6,461 nucleotides of DNA from Desulfobacteraceae bacterium (lineage in GTDB: Bacteria > Desulfobacterota > DSM-4660 > Desulfatiglandales > JALVMZ01), in contig JALVMZ010000126.1 of NCBI GenBank assembly GCA_027032655.1, positions 1-6,461 of the forward strand. Direction: 5' to 3'. Shown here piece by piece: positions 1 through 3,705 of this stretch. Under the pieces are notes generated by a model. It saw nothing but the letters and a program-made list of their open reading frames with translations, made no database searches and was not told the origin of the DNA. Position numbers and translations under genes: made by a program. Position 1 is the first letter of the stretch. Each line of letters begins with the position of its first letter.

Positions 1-818
1 CTCCGGATTTAATATCAACCAGTAATGGAGTTGACTTCAGGATGCCAGGTGGGAAAATACATTTTGGGAAAATAAAAATAAATAGACCTTATTCGGACAT
101 ACCTGTAATTGAAACCAGCATGCGAATTAATAACTTTGATCTCTCTTACCTTTTAAAATCCATATATCCCCATATAAAGCGGGCGCCTCTGAATGGGGCA
201 CTGAATAGAATAATATTTAAAGATGGTTCTCTTGAAACAGAAGGCAGATTAAGAGCAGACCTTTTTGGAGGCCAGATAATAATATCAGATATAGGGATAC
301 TCAATATGACATCCGGATATCCCAGATTGAAACTTAATGCCAGATGGGACAATATCATGCTCTCAGATCTCACCAAAAATACTCAATTTGGTAAAATAAC
401 GGGTGTTCTCAGGGGTTATGTTCGAGACCTTCAGTTTTCAGGTCTTCAACCTGAGAGATTTGACCTTCTAATTGAGTCAGTGAAGAGACCTGGAATCCCC
501 CAGAAAATAAGTGTGGAAGCAGTGAATAACATCTCTAAAATCGGAGGTGGAGGTGGTATAACATCTGGCTTTGCAGGGATATTTGGTTCTTTTTTCAAAG
601 AGCTATCATATGAAAAGATAGGAATTCATGCCACACTCGAAAATGACATGTTCAGTATCAATGGCACCATAAAGGAAAGGGGGGTGGAGTATCTGGTCAA
701 AAGAGGGTCTTTTTTTGGAGTAAATATTATTAATCAGAATCCTGAAAACAGAGTCAGTTTTAATGAAATGCTCCGCAGGATAAAGAGCATCAAAAAAGGA
801 CCCAAAACAATGAAATAA
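1..818 (+). CDS. YdbH-family AsmA-like intermembrane lipid-transport protein, C-terminal part (5' truncated by window)
   Basis: The reading frame is open from the first bases of the window, so the ATG at 42 is an internal methionine and the true start lies upstream. About 271 residues are visible, ending at TAA 816-818. The text is typical of the C-terminal end of YdbH/DUF748-type AsmA-like proteins: repeated short amphipathic beta strands, a VEAVNNIS motif (about visible residues 171-178), a five-glycine run just after it (181-185), then a YEKIG segment, a GVEYLVKRG motif and a VNIINQNPENR segment close to the end. Proteins of this family are anchored in the inner membrane and form a long periplasmic beta groove thought to carry phospholipids to the outer membrane (known from E. 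coli YdbH, TamB and YhdP). The next gene encodes a YdbL/DUF1318 protein, matching the E. coli ydbH-ynbE-ydbL order, which supports the call. The N-terminal transmembrane segment cannot be checked. Family recognition is from memory of homologues, not a search. Confidence 0.8.
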   Translation, partial: PDLISTSNGVDFRMPGGKIHFGKIKINRPYSDIPVIETSMRINNFDLSYLLKSIYPHIKRAPLNGALNRIIFKDGSLETEGRLRADLFGGQIIISDIGILNMTSGYPRLKLNARWDNIMLSDLTKNTQFGKITGVLRGYVRDLQFSGLQPERFDLLIESVKRPGIPQKISVEAVNNISKIGGGGGITSGFAGIFGSFFKELSYEKIGIHATLENDMFSINGTIKERGVEYLVKRGSFFGVNIINQNPENRVSFNEMLRRIKSIKKGPKTMK

Positions 819-832
819 ATACTATACAGGTA

Positions 833-869
833 TTGACCATATAATTCCTGATAGGTTATTATTTTACTA
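833..869 (+). promoter_or_regulatory. Candidate sigma-70 promoter for the DUF1318 lipoprotein gene
   Basis: In the 73-nt gap after the YdbH-like gene, TTGACC (833-838) lies 18 nt before TATTAT (857-862). Each box matches its consensus at 5 of 6 positions. Transcription would start near 869 and leave a leader of about 23 nt containing the ribosome site. The region is AT-rich, so chance matches are possible, and read-through from the upstream gene may also occur. Confidence 0.4.
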
Positions 870-891
870 TTAATTAAAAGGGGGGATTAAT

Positions 892-1443
892 ATGATAAAT
901 AAGCGCTGGAGAATCTATCTTTATATCATGGTGGTGGCTGGATTTATTTTTTCCTGCGTAACAATTAATATTTACTTTCCTCAGGAAAAGGTGGAGTCTG
1001 TTGCAGGGAAAATAGTAAAGGATGTAAGAGGTGGGCAGGAGCAGAAGGCCCCTGAACCAAAAAAACAAAAGGACTCCTATATTCATAATATTAAAAAAAT
1101 AATATTTGTAATATCCCCATCATACTGCTTTGCACAGGAAGAGATCACGGTATCCAATGCCACAATCAGAGAACTAAAGGCAAGACTTAAAAATAGATAT
1201 CAGAGGCTAAAACCATATTATAAAAAGGGCATGATAATTGAAGGGGACGATGGATATTTGAAGGAAGGAAACCTGAAAGGATTGTCTCTCAGAGAAAAAC
1301 GGGATTTAAAGGCAATGATAAGTGCTGAAAACAGGGACAGAAGGGCCTTATATCAGGAAGTTGCAAGGGCACTTAAAATAGATCCTTCTCAGGTGGATAG
1401 GGTTGGAAGAATATTTGCCAAAGAGTGGAAAAAACTGTATTAA
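892..1443 (+). CDS. DUF1318 (YdbL-like) lipoprotein with YnbE-like N-terminal anchor
   Basis: 183 residues. The start is ATG 892, preceded by an AAGGGGGGAT ribosome site at 878-887. Residues 5-22 form a basic plus hydrophobic export signal ending in FIFSC. Cys22 would be the lipidated residue, although Phe at -2 is unusual for a lipobox. Directly after it comes VTINIYFP (23-30), resembling the short beta strand of the outer-membrane lipoprotein YnbE. A charged, Pro/Lys-rich linker (about 48-64) leads to a second hydrophobic stretch ending near Ala81 (IIFVISPSYCFA). The DUF1318/YdbL-like helical domain follows (about 86-181), with LKPYYKKG, a GYLKEGNLKGLSL stretch, SAENRDRRALYQEVA and FAKEWKK motifs. 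E. coli YdbL is a periplasmic chaperone-like partner of YdbH-YnbE. This protein seems to combine the YnbE and YdbL roles in one chain. It follows a YdbH-like gene, with a 73-nt gap. The DUF1318 assignment is strong; the fusion reading is inference. Confidence 0.82.
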   Translation: MINKRWRIYLYIMVVAGFIFSCVTINIYFPQEKVESVAGKIVKDVRGGQEQKAPEPKKQKDSYIHNIKKIIFVISPSYCFAQEEITVSNATIRELKARLKNRYQRLKPYYKKGMIIEGDDGYLKEGNLKGLSLREKRDLKAMISAENRDRRALYQEVARALKIDPSQVDRVGRIFAKEWKKLY

Positions 1444-1461
1444 GTTATTAAAATAGTAATT

Positions 1462-1504
1462 GGAAGATAGGGAGAGAAGAATTTAAATGGCATCCCTGTC
1501 TTCC
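1462..1504. terminator. Imperfect inverted repeat between convergent genes, possible shared terminator
   Basis: GGAAGATAGGG (1462-1472) and CCCTGTCTTCC (1494-1504) form an 11-bp stem with one non-Watson-Crick position around a 21-nt loop. On + strand RNA the odd position is a U-G wobble; on - strand RNA it is a C-A mismatch. The repeat begins 18 nt after the DUF1318 gene and its right arm lies in the last codons of glnB. No strong uridine run follows on either strand (only mixed pyrimidines on +, AATTACTATTTT on -), so it is not a textbook intrinsic terminator. Confidence 0.35.
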
Positions 1505-1821
1505 TCTCCTGTTCTTATTCTTATTACCTTCTCCATCGGGAGTATAAATATCTTGCCATCCCCTATGCTTCCAGTATATGCACTCTTCTTTATAGCATCA
1601 ATGATATCGGTTACAATATCTTCAGGAACCACCACCTCAATCTTTATCTTAGGGACAAAATCCACAACATATTCTGCCCCCCTGTAAACCTCTTTATGGC
1701 CCTTCTGTCTTCCAAACCCCCTCACCTCAGTAACGGTCATTCCTGATACACCAGCCGAGAGGATGGCCTCTTTTACTTCATCAAGTTTAAATGGTTTTAT
1801 GATAGCCTCTATCTTCTTCAT
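1483..1821 (-). CDS. glnB: Nitrogen regulatory protein P-II (GlnB type)
   Basis: 112 residues, the standard P-II length. These small trimeric cytoplasmic proteins bind ATP/ADP and 2-oxoglutarate and control glutamine synthetase adenylylation, NtrB/NtrC-type regulators and other nitrogen targets. The chain opens with MKKIEAIIKPFKL. The T-loop (about 37-55) is intact, with Gln39, Tyr46, the uridylylation-type Tyr51 in YRGAEYVVDF, and Lys58. The C-terminal signature TGSIGDGKIF spans 83-92 and the nucleotide-binding RIR follows at 101-103. Lys3 and Asp54 resemble E. coli GlnB (GlnK has Leu3 and Asn54), and no amtB is adjacent, so GlnB is preferred over GlnK. The start at 1821 is chosen because family members begin here and GGAAG (1832-1836) lies 10 nt upstream. 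An in-frame ATG at 1842 has no ribosome site. The gene starts 4 nt after the preceding small gene ends, and its ribosome site sits inside that gene's last codons, implying coupled translation. No sigma-54 promoter is visible. Confidence 0.97.
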   Translation of the reverse strand: MKKIEAIIKPFKLDEVKEAILSAGVSGMTVTEVRGFGRQKGHKEVYRGAEYVVDFVPKIKIEVVVPEDIVTDIIDAIKKSAYTGSIGDGKIFILPMEKVIRIRTGEEDRDAI

Positions 1822-1825
1822 CTGC

Positions 1826-2062
1826 CTATCTCTTCCTTGCATTTACATCTGATGCAGAAAGCTCCCTTCTGGTATATATGGAATAATAATATTTAAAGCT
1901 ATCCTTGGTCTGTTCTGACTTTACAAGCTGAAGTCTATCTGCCCCACCTTCCACCTTGTCCTCGAGTGACTTGATCCATTCTTTAATCTGCCTGCTGGCT
2001 TCAGCAATCCTCTCTGCAAGAGACATCTCCTTTGGAAGAGTAACAACCAGATTCTCTGGCAT
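1826..2062 (-). CDS. Conserved-looking small protein of unknown function, coupled to glnB
   Basis: 78 residues; I do not recognise a family. The ATG at 2062 is chosen because a consensus AAGGAGGTGA (2068-2077) precedes it by 8 nt after GGAGG. A GTG at 2071 in the same frame overlaps that ribosome site and is unlikely to be used. The protein has a short strand-like start (NLVVTLP, 4-10), then a probable amphipathic helix or coiled coil (about 14-38: Leu15, Ile19, Ile26, Trp29/Ile30, Leu33, Val37). A second half, rich in Lys, Tyr and Ser (LQLVKSE, then FKYYYSIYTRRE about 56-67), probably forms a beta hairpin, and the tail NARKR is basic. There is no signal peptide, membrane segment or metal-binding Cys/His pattern, so it is likely cytoplasmic. 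TAG at 1826-1828 is 4 nt before the glnB start. The strong ribosome site and tight coupling argue that it is real and related to GlnB function or dosage; a direct interaction with GlnB is only a hypothesis. Confidence 0.75.
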   Translation of the reverse strand: MPENLVVTLPKEMSLAERIAEASRQIKEWIKSLEDKVEGGADRLQLVKSEQTKDSFKYYYSIYTRRELSASDVNARKR

Positions 2063-2067
2063 CGATA

Positions 2068-2077
2068 TCACCTCCTT
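2068..2077 (-). promoter_or_regulatory. Consensus ribosome binding site that fixes the start of the small gene before glnB
   Basis: On the - strand this reads AAGGAGGTGA, fully complementary to the 3' end of 16S rRNA, with GGAGG ending 8 nt before ATG 2062. It is the strongest ribosome site in the window and excludes the overlapping GTG at 2071 as the start. Confidence 0.8.
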
Positions 2078-2087
2078 AAAAAATTAG

Positions 2088-2123
2088 AGCACTTATAATA
2101 ATATCATTTTTTAAAAAAATCAA
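2088..2123 (-). promoter_or_regulatory. Candidate sigma-70 promoter for the small gene-glnB pair
   Basis: On the - strand, TTGATT (2118-2123; 4 of 6 to consensus) lies 17 nt before TATTAT (2095-2100; 5 of 6). Transcription would start near 2088, giving a leader of about 25 nt. This would allow expression of the pair independently of purF. The surroundings are very AT-rich, so the match is only suggestive. Confidence 0.4.
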
Positions 2124-2134
2124 TAAGATAATTA

Positions 2135-2152
2135 CCTCTGGCACATCAGAGG
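2135..2152. repeat. Short perfect dyad downstream of purF
   Basis: CCTCTG (2135-2140), a 6-nt loop GCACAT, and CAGAGG (2147-2152) form a perfect 6-bp stem about 28 nt beyond the purF stop. On the - strand a run of seven T begins about 20 nt later, too far for a standard intrinsic terminator. The dyad lies 12 nt upstream of the candidate -35 box of the next pair. It could be a weak terminator, an mRNA 3' end stabiliser or an operator. Confidence 0.3.
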
Positions 2153-2180
2153 GAAAATCATATAAACTGGAAGAATACCA

Positions 2181-3572
2181 TTATGGGGATTCAAAACAGT
2201 ATTTGGAGAAATCTTTATCAATCTTAACGGGATACTTACCATCGAAACAGGCAAGGCAGAAATCCCTTTCAGGTATGTGGGTTGCCTTTACAAGATTTTC
2301 CTGACTCAGATATCCAAGACTATCAAGTCCTATAAAGTCTCTTATTTCATCCACGCTCTTCTGAGATGCTATCAGCTCCCCAGTAGTTGAGAAATCAATA
2401 CCGTATTGACAGGGAAACCTGTGAGGTGGACAGCTAACCAGCATATGCACTTCCCTTGCTCCAATATCCCTGAGCGTCTTTATTCTTGCTTTTATTGTTG
2501 TGCCCCTTATTATGGAATCCTCAATTATAAGCACCTTTTTATCCTTGAGGAGCTCTCTTACAGGATTTAATTTCACTTTAGCTCCAAAATCCCTCATGCT
2601 CTGGGAAGGCTGTATAAATGTCCTCCCCACATAGTGATTTCTGATTACACCCATCTCAAGGGGTATTCCCGATTTATGGGCATATCCTATGGCTGCATAA
2701 TTGCCTGAGTCAGGAAACGGCATTACAAGATCCGCATCAACAGGATATTCTTCTGCCAGTAGTTCTCCCTGTGCCTTTCTGAAGAGATACACATTCTGAC
2801 CGAATATGGTTGAATCAGGCCTTGCAAAGTATATGAGCTCAAATATACAGTGCGCCTTTTTCTGGCATTTAATATTCTGTATGCTCTTTATCCCGTTCTT
2901 ATTTATAACCAGTATCTCCCCGGGCTCCACATCCCGTATGTATTGTGCCTCAACCAGGTCAAAAGCACATGTCTCTGATGCAATCACATATCCATCCCCA
3001 ATCCTTCCAAGTGAAAGGGGTCTGAAACCATGAGGGTCCCTGAATGCTATTATGTTGTCCTCAGTCAGCATCACAATGGAATATGCCCCCATTATCCTGT
3101 TCATGGTGTTCTCTATTGCCCTTTCAAGCCCATCCCTCATGGTCTTGGCTGCAAGATGTAAGACCACTTCAGAATCCATTGTGGTCTGAAAGATAGAGCC
3201 ATCTCTTTCCAGTTCATTCCTTATTATCTTTGCATTTACAAGATTTCCGTTATGGGCAATGGCAATGGTCTTGCCTGCATATCTTATAATAAATGGCTGG
3301 GCATTTACCAGAAGGGATGACCCAGTGGTTGAATATCTCACATGCCCCAGTGCAATGTGTCCCTTAAGACGGGTCAGTATCTGCTCATCAAACACATCTG
3401 GCACAAGTCCCATAGCCTTGTGTTCCATAACTGAGCTTCCATCGGAAGTGACAATACCGGCACTTTCCTGCCCCCTGTGCTGGAGTGCATAGAGTCCAAA
3501 ATAGCAGAGCTTTGATGCCTCTGGATGGCCAAAGACTGCAAATATTCCACAGGCCTCCCTTGGTCTATCCAA
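2181..3572 (-). CDS. purF: Amidophosphoribosyltransferase (glutamine PRPP amidotransferase), Fe-S type
   Basis: First committed step of purine synthesis: PRPP plus glutamine gives 5-phosphoribosylamine, in the cytoplasm. With the TTG start at 3572 the protein has 463 residues (B. subtilis PurF: 476). The N-terminal class II glutaminase domain (about 8-235) begins with the nucleophile Cys8 in ACGIFAVFG, exposed after removal of a short propeptide, and has HVRYSTTG (77-84) and HNGNL (107-111). The phosphoribosyltransferase domain (about 250-430) carries PDSG (287-290) and the PRPP loop IIEDSIIRGTT (349-359). Cys242, Cys388, Cys439 and Cys442 match the four [4Fe-4S] ligands of the B. subtilis-type enzyme, which is oxygen-labile and regulated by nucleotides. 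The TTG start is chosen because AGGGAGG (3581-3587) lies 8 nt upstream and many family members start at this point. The alternative ATG at 3605 has no ribosome site and would give an 18-residue propeptide. It lies downstream of carB, after a gap of about 100-130 nt. Function is very secure; the start is about 65:35. Confidence 0.96.
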   Translation of the reverse strand: MDRPREACGIFAVFGHPEASKLCYFGLYALQHRGQESAGIVTSDGSSVMEHKAMGLVPDVFDEQILTRLKGHIALGHVRYSTTGSSLLVNAQPFIIRYAGKTIAIAHNGNLVNAKIIRNELERDGSIFQTTMDSEVVLHLAAKTMRDGLERAIENTMNRIMGAYSIVMLTEDNIIAFRDPHGFRPLSLGRIGDGYVIASETCAFDLVEAQYIRDVEPGEILVINKNGIKSIQNIKCQKKAHCIFELIYFARPDSTIFGQNVYLFRKAQGELLAEEYPVDADLVMPFPDSGNYAAIGYAHKSGIPLEMGVIRNHYVGRTFIQPSQSMRDFGAKVKLNPVRELLKDKKVLIIEDSIIRGTTIKARIKTLRDIGAREVHMLVSCPPHRFPCQYGIDFSTTGELIASQKSVDEIRDFIGLDSLGYLSQENLVKATHIPERDFCLACFDGKYPVKIDKDFSKYCFESP

Positions 3573-3580
3573 CTGAAAAA

Positions 3581-3587
3581 CCTCCCT
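3581..3587 (-). promoter_or_regulatory. Ribosome binding site supporting the TTG start of purF
   Basis: On the - strand it reads AGGGAGG, 8 nt before TTG 3572. If translation instead starts at ATG 3605, this sequence would simply be coding (Arg-Glu-Val codons). The ATG has only AT-rich sequence in front of it, so the TTG is favoured. Confidence 0.55.
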
Positions 3588-3613
3588 GATATTATTGCTT
3601 AACATGTTCAATC

Positions 3614-3649
3614 AAATAAGATTTAATCAAGATTTTTCGATTTTTTCAA
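3614..3649 (-). promoter_or_regulatory. Candidate sigma-70 promoter for purF
   Basis: On the - strand TTGAAA (3644-3649; 5 of 6 to consensus) is followed after 17 nt by TTAAAT (3621-3626; 4 of 6). The start would be near 3614, only about 8 nt before ATG 3605 but about 41 nt before TTG 3572, which agrees with the TTG choice. The tract is AT-rich and has repeated GATTT words, so this is a weak call. No PurR-type operator palindrome is visible. Confidence 0.3.
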
Positions 3650-3675
3650 ATCATAAATAGAAAATGACCCCCTTA

Positions 3676-3688
3676 ATGGTCGAACCAT
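3676..3688. repeat. Short perfect dyad in the carB-purF gap
   Basis: ATGGT (3676-3680), CGA, ACCAT (3684-3688) form a perfect 5-bp dyad, about 18 nt past the carB stop on the - strand. Read in the carB direction it gives a small hairpin with a UUCG-containing loop. No uridine run follows immediately (a modest one appears 22 nt later). It may be a weak 3' structure or a regulator site; nothing else marks this gap apart from the candidate promoter. Confidence 0.25.
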
Positions 3689-3705
3689 GGGAAATAATGC
3701 CTGGA

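Noticed and set aside
42..44. ATG at 42 as the start of the first gene
   Set aside because: The same frame is open back to the window edge, there is no ribosome site, and the family is much longer than 258 residues.
874..1086. 70-residue - strand frame covering the start of the DUF1318 gene
   Set aside because: It overlaps a well-supported gene on the other strand and its promoter region, and has no ribosome site or recognisable family.
1822..1842. Longer glnB start at ATG 1842
   Set aside because: It lacks a ribosome site, overlaps the end of the preceding gene, and adds seven residues not found in P-II proteins, which begin with MKKI or similar.
2139..2149. TGGCAC on the + strand, like the -24 element of a sigma-54 promoter near glnB
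   Set aside because: The -12 element is missing (AGGG in place of TTGC at the right distance) and it points away from glnB, into purF.
3606..3705. Purine riboswitch or PurR operator upstream of purF
   Set aside because: No three-way-junction purine riboswitch core or ACGCAAACGTTTGCGT-like palindrome can be seen; the tract is mostly AT-rich GATTT repeats plus a 5-bp dyad.
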